NCBI GenBank assembly: GCA_964507445.1
Contig: CAZDQF010000003.1
Span: 322,782-386,781, forward strand
DNA: 64,000 bases
Origin: GCA-2683135 sp964507445
Lineage (GTDB): Bacteria > Planctomycetota > GCA-002687715
Reading direction: 5' to 3'
Part shown: in pieces, positions 45,261 to 54,310 of the stretch
Layout of the letters: every line of letters starts with the position of its first letter
Numbering within the stretch: the first letter of the stretch is position 1
Program-made: the position numbers and the translations under genes
Notes under the pieces: generated by a model
What the model was told of the DNA's origin: nothing
Seen by the model: only the letters and a program-made list of their open reading frames with translations
The model's database searches: none

Positions 45261-45785
45261 TTGAACGAGCAATCGCAAGATCCAGCAGCGGACGCGGAGG
45301 ACATCGTCATCCGCCCGGCGGACCCGGCGGATGCCGGCGGATACCTGAAGTTGGTGGACGCCCTCGCGGAGTACGAAGAGCTCCCCGCGCCAGACACGGA
45401 AGCCAAGACCAGGCTCATCGATCACCTCTTCGGTGACCGCCCCAAGTACCGGCTGCTGGTGGCCGAAGACACGTCGTGTGAACAGATCGTGGGTTACGCG
45501 GCCCACTACCAGGCCTACTCCACCTTCCTCGCCCGGCCGACCTTCTATCTGGAAGACCTGTTCGTCCTGCCGGAGTACCGGCACACGGGACTGGGACATC
45601 GCATGATGGTGACCTGCGCCAAGACCGCCGTGGCGGAGGGGTGTGGGCGCATGGACTTCCTCGTCCTCGATTGGAACAAGCTGGCCCTGGAGTTCTACGC
45701 GCGGCACAACGTGCCCTGCCGCAAGGAGTGGCTGCTCCACCGCCTCCAGGGGGAAGAGCTCCTGGCCGTCGGCGGCATGGAGTAG
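45261..45785 (+). CDS. GNAT-family N-acetyltransferase
   Basis: The 174-residue product has the GNAT acetyl-CoA site FVLPEYRHTGLGHRMM (R/Q-x2-G-x-G/A form) after the beta4 strand YLEDLFV. The end LDWNKLALEFYARHNVPCRKEWLLHRLQGEEL is typical of the spermidine/diamine acetyltransferase-like subgroup. The start is a TTG at 45261 with AGGAGAAGG about 8-14 nt upstream. Substrate is not certain; polyamines or small thiols are possible. A 6-bp stem just after the stop (45784-45805) could end transcription. Confidence 0.85.
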   Translation: MNEQSQDPAADAEDIVIRPADPADAGGYLKLVDALAEYEELPAPDTEAKTRLIDHLFGDRPKYRLLVAEDTSCEQIVGYAAHYQAYSTFLARPTFYLEDLFVLPEYRHTGLGHRMMVTCAKTAVAEGCGRMDFLVLDWNKLALEFYARHNVPCRKEWLLHRLQGEELLAVGGME

Positions 45786-45828
45786 GCCCGGCGGCGACGG
45801 GGCCTGCACCCGCGCCGAACCCGGAGAG

Positions 45829-45902
45829 TGCTCACGGTGGGATTCGAACCCACACTGGGGGCATTTTAAGTGCCCTGCCTCTGCCAGTTGGGCTACGTGA
45901 GC
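45829..45902 (-). tRNA. tRNA with anticodon UAA (nominal Leu), short variable loop
   Basis: The minus strand folds into a full cloverleaf. The acceptor is GCTCACG/CGTGAGC, the D stem GCC/GGC, and the anticodon stem GGGCA/TGCCC carries loop CTTAAAA. The variable loop is five bases (CCAGT), and the T arm is GTGGG-TTCGAAT-CCCAC. The discriminator is A and CCA is not encoded. The anticodon is UAA, which decodes leucine UUA. Bacterial tRNA(Leu) normally has a long class II variable arm, which is absent here. The loop is like that of tRNA(Phe) (CTGAAAA) with one base changed. The amino acid is therefore uncertain. Confidence 0.85.
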
Positions 45903-45929
45903 GGGGCCGTCCGTGACGGCGGCCGCATC

Positions 45930-47183
45930 TTAGCGCCTGCCGCGCTTCCTGATCTTGTTCCGGAGCACCCAGGCCTTCCAGTGCTTCTCGAACTCGACCA
46001 TGTTGACGCCGTAGCCCTTCATGAAGGCGCGCTGCTGGACCTCCAGCATGGACTCGTCCTCGCCCTTGGTCATGATCTCGTCGAGAAACGTCCGGAATCC
46101 TGAGCGGCTGACGGCGACCATGTAGTCCACCATGCTCCAAGCCTGGACGTGGATCCTGGGATGAAGCTGTTGGTACTCGTGCTCGCGGCCGAGCTCCAAC
46201 AACGGCCTCGACTGACCCTTGCGGACGAGCGTCCGGGCCTCTCGCTCCCACCCGCTCCGTTTGCCGTCCGGGTCCCACCGCCATCCCGCCGCGTGCTCCT
46301 TTGCCGGGGACCCCACGATCACGTAGGTGTTGCGTACGGCCTTGTTGCGACGGGCGAAGTAGTGAGCGATTCCGTGGGGAATCCACGCCGGCACGTAGTG
46401 GTAGAAGCTGCGGAACTGATAGACCAGATCATGAGCCACGAGGTGATCGAACCGGGCCAGCATCTCCGCCGGCTTCAGCCCTTCGGCGTGGAACGCGCCG
46501 ATAACCGTCTCCGTCTCCGAGTGATACCAGTAACTGGCGTTGGCCCCGGCGCCGCCGAAGAAGTGCCGACCGAACTCCATGTAGGGCTCCTTCTTGGCGA
46601 ACAGGTACAACTCGCTCCGGCCCAACGCACCAAAGTGACCCGGCAACTTCGCCGGGAGGTGAGGCTTGGCGGCTGGGTCAAGGCAGATCAACCGTCGCCA
46701 CTGCGCCTCCAGACGGAGATAGCGCAGCGCCAGCAGGTGCGCGACCTGAGGCCGGGTCAGGGTGCGACCGAGCTTCCCTGGAAAATGCGCCCTCAAACCA
46801 TCGAGGTCCTGGCGGGAGAAGTGCTTGGCGGCCATGGGATCGACGAACAGGACGAGGACCGCGTGGTCCGTGGAGATGATCACACTCTCCAGCCCGTGGG
46901 TCTTCTTCGCCCACTCCGACACGCGACCCGGGTCCTGCTTGAGCAGCCGTGCGGGGGGGGCCGGGGTCTTCGATCGATCCGTCAGCTGATCCGAATCGAG
47001 CCAGTAGCTGCTCCAGAATGGAGCCGTCGCGATGGATCCCCCGTCCGCTCTCTGCACCGGGTCCGGTCGGTAGTCGTCAGCCAACGACACCCGGGTCCCG
47101 GGCGCATGGCGCACACTGAAATCCACCTGAGCGCAGAGAGAGACCGTCGCCACGATCCAGACAGCCAGAACCCGATACGACAT
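45930..47183 (-). CDS. Exported protein resembling a gluzincin peptidase, active site lost
   Basis: The 417-residue product has a signal peptide (VLAVWIVATVSLCAQ). A C-terminal half looks like DUF1570-type peptidases of planctomycetes. The usual HExxH followed by a W-x-x-E/H-G-x-A-x-Y-F motif appears as AHDLVYQF and PAWIPHGIAHYFARRN. The zinc-ligand pattern HExxH is changed to HDLVY, so proteolysis is unlikely unless other residues replace it. The N-terminal half is not recognised. The C-terminal end is basic (RNKIRKRGRR). It precedes the tRNA by 27 bp on the same strand. Confidence 0.7.
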   Translation of the reverse strand: MSYRVLAVWIVATVSLCAQVDFSVRHAPGTRVSLADDYRPDPVQRADGGSIATAPFWSSYWLDSDQLTDRSKTPAPPARLLKQDPGRVSEWAKKTHGLESVIISTDHAVLVLFVDPMAAKHFSRQDLDGLRAHFPGKLGRTLTRPQVAHLLALRYLRLEAQWRRLICLDPAAKPHLPAKLPGHFGALGRSELYLFAKKEPYMEFGRHFFGGAGANASYWYHSETETVIGAFHAEGLKPAEMLARFDHLVAHDLVYQFRSFYHYVPAWIPHGIAHYFARRNKAVRNTYVIVGSPAKEHAAGWRWDPDGKRSGWEREARTLVRKGQSRPLLELGREHEYQQLHPRIHVQAWSMVDYMVAVSRSGFRTFLDEIMTKGEDESMLEVQQRAFMKGYGVNMVEFEKHWKAWVLRNKIRKRGRR

Positions 47184-47284
47184 AGGCCGTTCTCCTTACG
47201 CCGGCTGAGCGCCTCGGTTGCCACGGCGGTTCTCCGCCAACTCCAGACCATGAGAGAACCACAGGGACAGGTAGAAGGGCAACC

Positions 47285-48250
47285 TCATCTCGCCTCCGAT
47301 TCACGCTCCCGAGGAGACTCCAGCAGCTTCGCCTCGTGCTGCTTCAAACTGCGCAGCTCCGCCTTACGCACGGCGATCCGGTCTCGTACTCGTGGGCGCA
47401 GTTCACCACTGATGGGATCACAGAGCATGCCTGCCTGTTGCTCGATCTCAGCCTCCACCCAGGCCCGTCGAGCCAACACCGCGCCCATGTCCCGGACCGC
47501 CTGGTCCGCCGACCTGCGGAAGTCGGCGCGGAACACCCGCTCGAACGGCGCGCGGAAGGCCCGGTAGCCCTCGGCGACCCGTACGATCCCTGCCGGTTTA
47601 CCGTCACGGCCGAACACCAGGAAAGCCGCTCGCTTCAGGCCACCCCACCTGCCATCGTCCCGGATCGAACGCACGTCCACACGGACCAGATGGAAGTAAC
47701 GAGCGGCGCTGACGAACTTCCGGTCCTCGGAGACCTTCAGCAGATCCGTCATGTGGACCGAACTGGACGGGTCGTACACGCAAACGATGGTCGGCAGCGT
47801 GGGGTTCTCTTTCCGCCAGCCTCCACGTGATGAGACCGCGTCCTCAATGCTCATCTCCGTGCTGTCATAACCCTGGCCACCCTGCTCAGGGAGGAACCGG
47901 CCCTCCCATGGCAACTTCACCGCCCCAAGCCAGTACCGCTGCTCGGCGCTGAAGCGCACCTTCTTGCGCCGCGCGACAGCTCCGTAACCGGAACCACGGA
48001 GGCTGCGTCCCGGGGTCACACCTCCACGGGCACCGCCGCCGGGTGTCACGCCCCCGCCGGACCCGCGAGGGGTGACACCACCTCCTGGCGTCGGACCTGG
48101 CCCCGGTGTGGGCCCGGGGGTCGGAGTGGGAGCGGGGCCTGGGGCAGGGGCTGCGGTCGCCGGAGGTGGCGGCGGCGCGGAGCTACATGACTGGCACCAA
48201 GCAACCGAAGCAAACAGACACCACAACGCCAGGAAGCACGCGGATTTCAT
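47285..48250 (-). CDS. Exported protein with Pro/Gly-rich linker, paralog A
   Basis: The 321-residue product has a signal peptide (MKSACFLALWCLFASVAWC). A Pro/Gly-rich low-complexity linker (about 22-85) follows that includes GGGVTPRG and GGVTPG repeats. A domain of about 210 residues then starts VRFSAEQRYWLGAVKLPWEG. The stretch LPTIVCVYDPSSSVHMTDLLKVSEDRKFVSAARYFHLVRVDV has the strand-helix-strand look of a thioredoxin fold but lacks CxxC. The C-terminal segment is helical. It is about half identical to the next gene in its domain. The ATG at 48250 is chosen because the signal peptide begins there. Confidence 0.75.
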   Translation of the reverse strand: MKSACFLALWCLFASVAWCQSCSSAPPPPPATAAPAPGPAPTPTPGPTPGPGPTPGGGVTPRGSGGGVTPGGGARGGVTPGRSLRGSGYGAVARRKKVRFSAEQRYWLGAVKLPWEGRFLPEQGGQGYDSTEMSIEDAVSSRGGWRKENPTLPTIVCVYDPSSSVHMTDLLKVSEDRKFVSAARYFHLVRVDVRSIRDDGRWGGLKRAAFLVFGRDGKPAGIVRVAEGYRAFRAPFERVFRADFRRSADQAVRDMGAVLARRAWVEAEIEQQAGMLCDPISGELRPRVRDRIAVRKAELRSLKQHEAKLLESPRERESEAR

Positions 48251-48564
48251 GATTAAGGACCTCTCATTCTGGACAGAAGAACGACACCGCATGGCGGCAT
48301 CCGACTCTCCTACGAGATCGAGGAACGCGCTTTCTCATGAAACCCGCTCGGCACCTGCGGCGACGGGCGCATACGCACCGTGAGCGGTGCCATGACAAGA
48401 GGGGCGCGGCCTCGCAGGTACCCCCCCCACATTTTATGCGCCGCCCCCCTAACCCCCCGCCGCCCCCCCACCCCATAATAAAACNNNNNNNNNNGGTGGG
48501 TTCGGGCGCGGTGGGGGGGGGGGCCCCCCTGCCCCCCCCCCCCCCCCCCGACACTCCCCTTGAT
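48251..48564. other. 314-bp intergenic region with scaffold gap and homopolymer tracts
   Basis: No gene is seen. The part up to about 48415 looks like normal sequence and includes a small inverted repeat GCACCGTGAGCGGTGC near 48377-48392. From about 48420 the sequence becomes simple: C runs, then ten Ns, then 11 Gs and 18 Cs. This is probably assembly noise at a scaffold join, so distances and any gene in this interval are not reliable. Confidence 0.8.
48485..48494. other. Assembly gap of ten Ns
   Basis: Ten N characters lie between two low-complexity flanks, showing a scaffold join rather than biological sequence. Confidence 0.98.
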
Positions 48565-49632
<1,068 letters not shown>

Positions 49633-49792
49633 GGTCGGAATCCTCCGGCGCAACAGCAACAGACTTGTGACCGCCTCATTCGCCACACGTCACCGACGAA
49701 CGTCTATCGCGGACCGGGCGAGGCGCTGCATCCAGTATGCCAGCTTTCGGCAGGGAATTGAAACACGGCGCAAGCCCAGGCATGCAGGATCG

Positions 49793-50698
49793 TTACGAGT
49801 CGCGCCGAAAGAGCCCCATGAACACGTACCGGCCGATGCGGGGATTCTCTTTCAAACGACGGACGCAGTAGGCGTGCCAGTCGCGGCCGTACGGGATGTA
49901 GACGCGCACCCGGTGCCCGTCCCGCACCAGGGAACTCCGGATGTTCTCCGCGACCCCCAGCAGCATCTGGAACTCGTACCCGCTGGTGGGTACTTGACGC
50001 GACCTGACCGCGTCGACGCCCGCTTCAACGAGGGCCCCGTCGTGGGTCGCGATCCCCAGGTAGGACCCTCCGTCCAGCAACGCCCCCATGGCGGCGCGAT
50101 AACTCTCCCGGATCTCGTCGTCGTCCTGGAACGCGATCGCCTCCGGCTCCACGTAGATCCCCTTGCAGAGTCGGCAGGAGGGCTGGAGCGCCGCCAACTC
50201 GGAGATGTCCTCCTTCGTCCGGCGCAGGTAGGCCTGCAGGACGATGCCGACGTTGTCGAGGCCTTCGTCACGCAGTCGCCGATAGATGCGGAACGTGGCG
50301 TCGGTGCAGGAGCTGTCCTCCATGTCGATGCGGACCGTGTTGCCGAAGCCTCGGGCGTGAGAGACCACGTCCTTGACCCTGACGTAGGCGGCCTCTTCGT
50401 CCAACTTCAGGCCGAACGCCGTCAGCTTCACGGAGACGTTCGCGTCCAGACCGACCTCGTGGATACGCTCCAGCGCGGCGCGATACTCCTGCACCGAAGC
50501 GTCTGCCTGGGAGAGGTCCTCCACGAACTCTCCGAGGAGATCGAAGGTCGCACAGCACCCCATCTCCTCAAGGCGCTGCGCGACCTGCTCCGCCGCGTGG
50601 AAGTCCTCACCGGCGACGTATCGCCAGGCCACCCGACGTACCAGGGACTTCGGGATGAAGCCCACGGACGCTGCGATCAGCCGGTCCAGCAGGCTCAA
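49793..50698 (-). CDS. Proline dehydrogenase (monofunctional)
   Basis: The enzyme oxidises proline to pyrroline-5-carboxylate with FAD. The 301-residue product has the PRODH barrel, with VSVKLTAFGLKLD, RIDMEDSS, VGIVLQAYLRR and RLCKGIYVEP. The diagnostic C-terminal motif is VYIPYGRDWHAYCVRRLKENP, in which the two arginines contact the substrate. No aldehyde dehydrogenase domain is attached, so a separate P5C dehydrogenase gene is expected. The start is a TTG at 50698 that lies one base after the trxB stop. Cotranscription with trxB is likely. Confidence 0.92.
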   Translation of the reverse strand: MSLLDRLIAASVGFIPKSLVRRVAWRYVAGEDFHAAEQVAQRLEEMGCCATFDLLGEFVEDLSQADASVQEYRAALERIHEVGLDANVSVKLTAFGLKLDEEAAYVRVKDVVSHARGFGNTVRIDMEDSSCTDATFRIYRRLRDEGLDNVGIVLQAYLRRTKEDISELAALQPSCRLCKGIYVEPEAIAFQDDDEIRESYRAAMGALLDGGSYLGIATHDGALVEAGVDAVRSRQVPTSGYEFQMLLGVAENIRSSLVRDGHRVRVYIPYGRDWHAYCVRRLKENPRIGRYVFMGLFRRDS

Positions 50699-50699
50699 C

Positions 50700-51638
50700 T
50701 CAGCCTTCCTGGGTCTCCAGCCACCGCTCAGCCTCGATGGCCGCCATGCAGCCGGAACCCGCAGCGGTCACGGCCTGACGGTAGACCGTGTCCTGCACGT
50801 CACCGCAGGCGAAGACCCCCGGGAGCTCCGTGCTGGCCGTGCCGGGCGTGGTCAGGAGGTAGCCCTGGGGGTCCATGGGGAGCTGGCCCTCGAAGATCGA
50901 CGTGTTGGGTACGTGACCGATGGCGAGGAAGACCCCGTCGGTGGCGTGATCGCGGGTCTCGCCGGTGTTGGAGTCCACCAATCGAACCCCCGTGAGGCGT
51001 TCCCCCGGAGTCCCGAGATAGCCATCGATGCCCGCATTCCAGATGAAGTCGATCTTGTCGTTGGACAGGGCGCGGTCCTGCATGATCTTGGAGGCCCGCA
51101 GCTGCTCGCGACGGTGGACCACGGTGACCTTGGCGCAGAACCGGGTGAGGAACGTGGCCTCCTCCATGGCCGAGTCGCCTCCTCCCACCACCAGGACCTC
51201 CTTGTCCCGGAAGAAGAACCCGTCGCAGGTGGCGCAAGCGGAGAGCCCCCGCCCCATGTAGCCGTCCTCGTCGTCGAGCCCGAGCAGCCGGGCCGTGGCG
51301 CCGGTGGAGACGATGACGGTGCGAGCGCTCCACTCTCCGTCCGACGTTCGGACGGTGAAGGGCGAGCCCTCCGTGAGGGAGACCTCGGTGACGTGACCGC
51401 TGACGATCTCGGTGCCGAACCGCTCGGCCTGCTTCCGGAACAGCTGCATCAACTCGGGCCCCTGGACCCCCTCCGGGAAGCCCGGGAAGTTCTCCACATC
51501 GGTGGTGATGGTGAGCTGCCCGCCTGGCTGCAGGCCCTCGAACAGGAGCGGATTGAGGTTGGCTCGAGATGCATAGAGGGCCGCGGTGTAGCCAGCCGGG
51601 CCCGACCCGATGATGATGACGTTGCGTGGATCACTCAT
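50700..51638 (-). CDS. trxB: Thioredoxin reductase
   Basis: TrxB passes electrons from NADPH through FAD to thioredoxin. The 312-residue product has the FAD motif IIIGSGPAGYTAALYASR and the redox-active CATC (residues 135-138). The NADPH motif is VVGGGDSAMEEATFL, and the FAD-closing motif is GVFACGDVQD. The frame is open to 51701. The ATG at 51638 is chosen because it gives the family N terminus. It is divergent from the EIIA-like gene, with 158 bp between their starts. A one-base gap separates it from the proline dehydrogenase start. Confidence 0.96.
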   Translation of the reverse strand: MSDPRNVIIIGSGPAGYTAALYASRANLNPLLFEGLQPGGQLTITTDVENFPGFPEGVQGPELMQLFRKQAERFGTEIVSGHVTEVSLTEGSPFTVRTSDGEWSARTVIVSTGATARLLGLDDEDGYMGRGLSACATCDGFFFRDKEVLVVGGGDSAMEEATFLTRFCAKVTVVHRREQLRASKIMQDRALSNDKIDFIWNAGIDGYLGTPGERLTGVRLVDSNTGETRDHATDGVFLAIGHVPNTSIFEGQLPMDPQGYLLTTPGTASTELPGVFACGDVQDTVYRQAVTAAGSGCMAAIEAERWLETQEG

Positions 51639-51796
51639 GATGATGACGATTCGTAGGTTCGGGAGGGGCAGGATCGTATCGACGCCCCGACACCCCATCA
51701 ACTTGCGAACCCGGCGCCTTGCGGGGCCGCCTACTCACAGTATCCTCAGGGGCGGTCAACCTCATCCACCGCCTCTCAGAGAAGCCGGGACCCCCG

Positions 51797-52252
51797 ATGG
51801 ACATCACCGAACTCGTCACAACGGACCGGATCGTCGCCCTCAAGAAGGAAAAGACGAAGGACGCCGCCCTCAAGACGCTGGTTCGCTGTCTGGCCAAGAC
51901 GGAGTTCGTCGACAAGGAGAAGGACCTGGGGAAGGCCATCCGCGACCGTGAGCGCATCCTGTCCACCGGCATAGGACAGGGGATCGCGATCCCTCACGCC
52001 AAGATCCCCAGCGTCAGCGGATTCGTCGCGGCCCTCGGAATCTCCAAGGACGGCATCCCCTTCGACAGCCTGGACGGCAAGCCCGCCCACCTGATCGTCA
52101 TGATCGCCGGCCCCGAAGGACAGAACGAGGAGTACCTGCGCATCCTCGCCCGCTTCACGGCGACCTTGAAGCCGGAAGAGACCCGCAACCGGATCATCCA
52201 ATCAGCGAAGAAGGCGGATCAGGTCCTCGGGATCCTCGCCGAGACCCGCTGA
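51797..52252 (+). CDS. PTS EIIA-type (fructose/nitrogen family) domain protein
   Basis: The 151-residue product is a single EIIA domain of the mannitol/fructose/Ntr class, with phosphoacceptor His67 in GQGIAIPHAK. The end KADQVLGILAETR fits the family. No EIIB/EIIC partner is nearby, so a regulatory role like PtsN (EIIA-Ntr) is plausible. The sequence FTATLKPEETRNRII is like that of stand-alone EIIA proteins. The ATG at 51797 starts the family N terminus; the frame is open to 51719. The stop lies 14 bp from the convergent PAP2-PHP gene. Confidence 0.85.
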   Translation: MDITELVTTDRIVALKKEKTKDAALKTLVRCLAKTEFVDKEKDLGKAIRDRERILSTGIGQGIAIPHAKIPSVSGFVAALGISKDGIPFDSLDGKPAHLIVMIAGPEGQNEEYLRILARFTATLKPEETRNRIIQSAKKADQVLGILAETR

Positions 52253-52266
52253 CCGGAAGGTCACGC

Positions 52267-54120
52267 CTACTCCCCCGCTCGGCCCGTCACCGGGCGACCA
52301 CGTCGCACCCACCACATGGCGACGAGGAACCACACCAGCCAGGAACAGCGGCCGGCCAGTGACAGCCCCGCGAAGTAGCGGCCGATGGCGATGGGCCCGG
52401 TCAGGACCGCCGGCGCGAGGGTCGCCTTGCGCTCCCGCATCCAGACCACCGGCCAGACCTCTCCGCGATCACGGAGCCGCTCCAGCACCGCCTCCACCCT
52501 GCCGGCGGCGTCCGTGGGGAACCGACCAGGCAGGAACGTGATGCACGGGCTCCCCGCGGGGATCCCGTGATCGTCGCTCGAGGCGACCCGGAGGAGGCCG
52601 CGATCGCGGCACAGGGCATCGATGGCCTCCACCCTGGAACGCCCCAGGGGGTCCGCCTCCCAGTGTCGATTCGCCACCTCGAATCCATCGGCCCCGGCGT
52701 CAGCGAGCTCCACCGGAGTCGGGAGGTGGTGCGCCGTCCCTGCCCGCTCCATGGCCTCGAGGGTTCGCCAATGGTGGGCCACGATGACCACCGCGCCGTT
52801 CGCCTTGGCCACCCGCACCGCCTCGAGACCGCGCTCCCGGCCTCGCGCGTCGGCCCTGGAGAGCTCCGGCACGACCACCTCGGACACCGCGTCGAGAGCG
52901 CCGCGACCACCGAGCACCAGCAGATGCAGATAGGTGTCTTCCGGGTGCCGTCCGCCGCTCCACTCCATCCCTGGCAAGGGTCCCGCCACCGGGGGCGGCG
53001 CGTCGTGGTTGGTGAGCGCCACCACATCCACGCCCCGACCAGCCTTGCGGTCCAGGACCATGTGGACGTCACGGGCTCCGTCCACCGGGTCGCTGCCGTG
53101 GACGTGCGGATCGAAGAAGATCCCCTCCACCCGGCTGTGAAACCGATCCGGTGGCGGCCACCCCGACCAGAACAGGACGCCCCAGATCACCGCCAGCCCG
53201 GCGCACAAGCTCAGGACTCGCACCCGCAGGTCTCGGAGAGTGAGTCGCCAGATCGCCAACAAGCCGAGGACGCCCCAGGGGAGCGTCAGGAGAATCACAC
53301 GGCGCGCCCCCGGCGCCCAGGCGACTTCCAGCGGCGGCCCCACCACAGGCTCCAGCAGCAGTCGATCCCAGGTCTGGGAGAGGGACAGGTCCTCCCACTC
53401 TTCCATGGACACCGGTTCCACCGGTCGCGTCGCGCCGGCCCAGGCTGCCGTGACGACGAGGATCAGGACTAGCGCTCCGGCGGGTCGCCAACGGACCGGC
53501 ACCCTCAGGTCACGACCCCGCGTCAGCCTCCCCAGAGTCACCATGGTCAGGCACGCCACGGCCACCCCCGCCAGGGTGTCCGAAGGAAAATGGACACCGA
53601 GCGCCATCCGATCCCACATCATGATCGGGACCAACAGGGTCACCAACCCACGACCTCGGAACGGCGGCAAGGCCCAGAACAGCGCGATGACGAAGGCCAC
53701 GGTGGTGGTGACGTGACCGGATGGGAACGAGCGGCGGTCCGCGTCCTCGATCAACACCCGCAGCCCCTCCAGCCCATGCTCCGGGTGCTGCGGTCGCGCC
53801 CGCTCCACCATGCCCTTGAGGACGCTGGTGACCCTGTTCGCCAGCAACGGGCCGAGCGCGAGAAGCGCCCCGTCGCAGCGACGCTGGGGTGTCGCTCCGG
53901 TGACGTACAAAGCGCCGCCCACCACCAGACTCACCGCCAGGATCACGAGCGGAACGATGTGATGGAGGAAGCTCAGCGCCCAGTCCACGACGGCGCCCTC
54001 GGCCCCGTTCAGCGACATCACCAGCTCAGCGTCCCACGGAGCCACCGCCCACGCAGCCACGCACGCAATTCCCGCGCTGATGAGCAGGATTCTGTAATCG
54101 GGTGATCTCCGGGCGCCCAC
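52267..54120 (-). CDS. PAP2 phosphatase fused to a PHP-type phosphoesterase domain
   Basis: The 617-residue product begins with a PAP2 membrane phosphatase of about 200 residues. Its three motifs are KGMVERARP (102-110), PSGH (133-136) and RMALGVHFPSD (171-181), with about six membrane helices. After more membrane helices (to about 317), a PHP-like domain follows: DPHVHG (338-342), LTNHDA (369-374), VIVAHHW and SSDDHGIPAG. A last membrane helix lies near the C terminus. The PAP2 part should act on a lipid phosphate at the outer face. The PHP part might be a second hydrolase. The GTG at 54120 is chosen because TTGGAG lies 7 nt upstream; the frame is open to 54189. Confidence 0.8.
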   Translation of the reverse strand: MGARRSPDYRILLISAGIACVAAWAVAPWDAELVMSLNGAEGAVVDWALSFLHHIVPLVILAVSLVVGGALYVTGATPQRRCDGALLALGPLLANRVTSVLKGMVERARPQHPEHGLEGLRVLIEDADRRSFPSGHVTTTVAFVIALFWALPPFRGRGLVTLLVPIMMWDRMALGVHFPSDTLAGVAVACLTMVTLGRLTRGRDLRVPVRWRPAGALVLILVVTAAWAGATRPVEPVSMEEWEDLSLSQTWDRLLLEPVVGPPLEVAWAPGARRVILLTLPWGVLGLLAIWRLTLRDLRVRVLSLCAGLAVIWGVLFWSGWPPPDRFHSRVEGIFFDPHVHGSDPVDGARDVHMVLDRKAGRGVDVVALTNHDAPPPVAGPLPGMEWSGGRHPEDTYLHLLVLGGRGALDAVSEVVVPELSRADARGRERGLEAVRVAKANGAVVIVAHHWRTLEAMERAGTAHHLPTPVELADAGADGFEVANRHWEADPLGRSRVEAIDALCRDRGLLRVASSDDHGIPAGSPCITFLPGRFPTDAAGRVEAVLERLRDRGEVWPVVWMRERKATLAPAVLTGPIAIGRYFAGLSLAGRCSWLVWFLVAMWWVRRGRPVTGRAGE

Positions 54121-54280
54121 AGACGAACTCCAAGTGCCTCTCGCAGGGAGGTTACGGCAACTGCAAGGGCCGCACCACGCCGCGGTCAACCATGTTCAGA
54201 TCAGCGAGTTACGTTGAGAAGAAGATATCGACGGATGGTATGCTCAACCTCCGCTCCGCCTTCACCCGATTCATAAGTGC

Positions 54281-54298
54281 CCGCCGCTGCCGCGGCGG
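54281..54298 (+). promoter_or_regulatory. Stable hairpin just before the start of the pyruvate-kinase-like fusion gene
   Basis: CCGCCGC and GCGGCGG form a 7-bp GC-only stem with loop TGCC, ending 12 nt before the ATG at 54311. No convincing ribosome binding site is seen between it and the start, so the hairpin may lower or regulate translation. Confidence 0.45.
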
Positions 54299-54310
54299 CG
54301 GAATCAAGCC

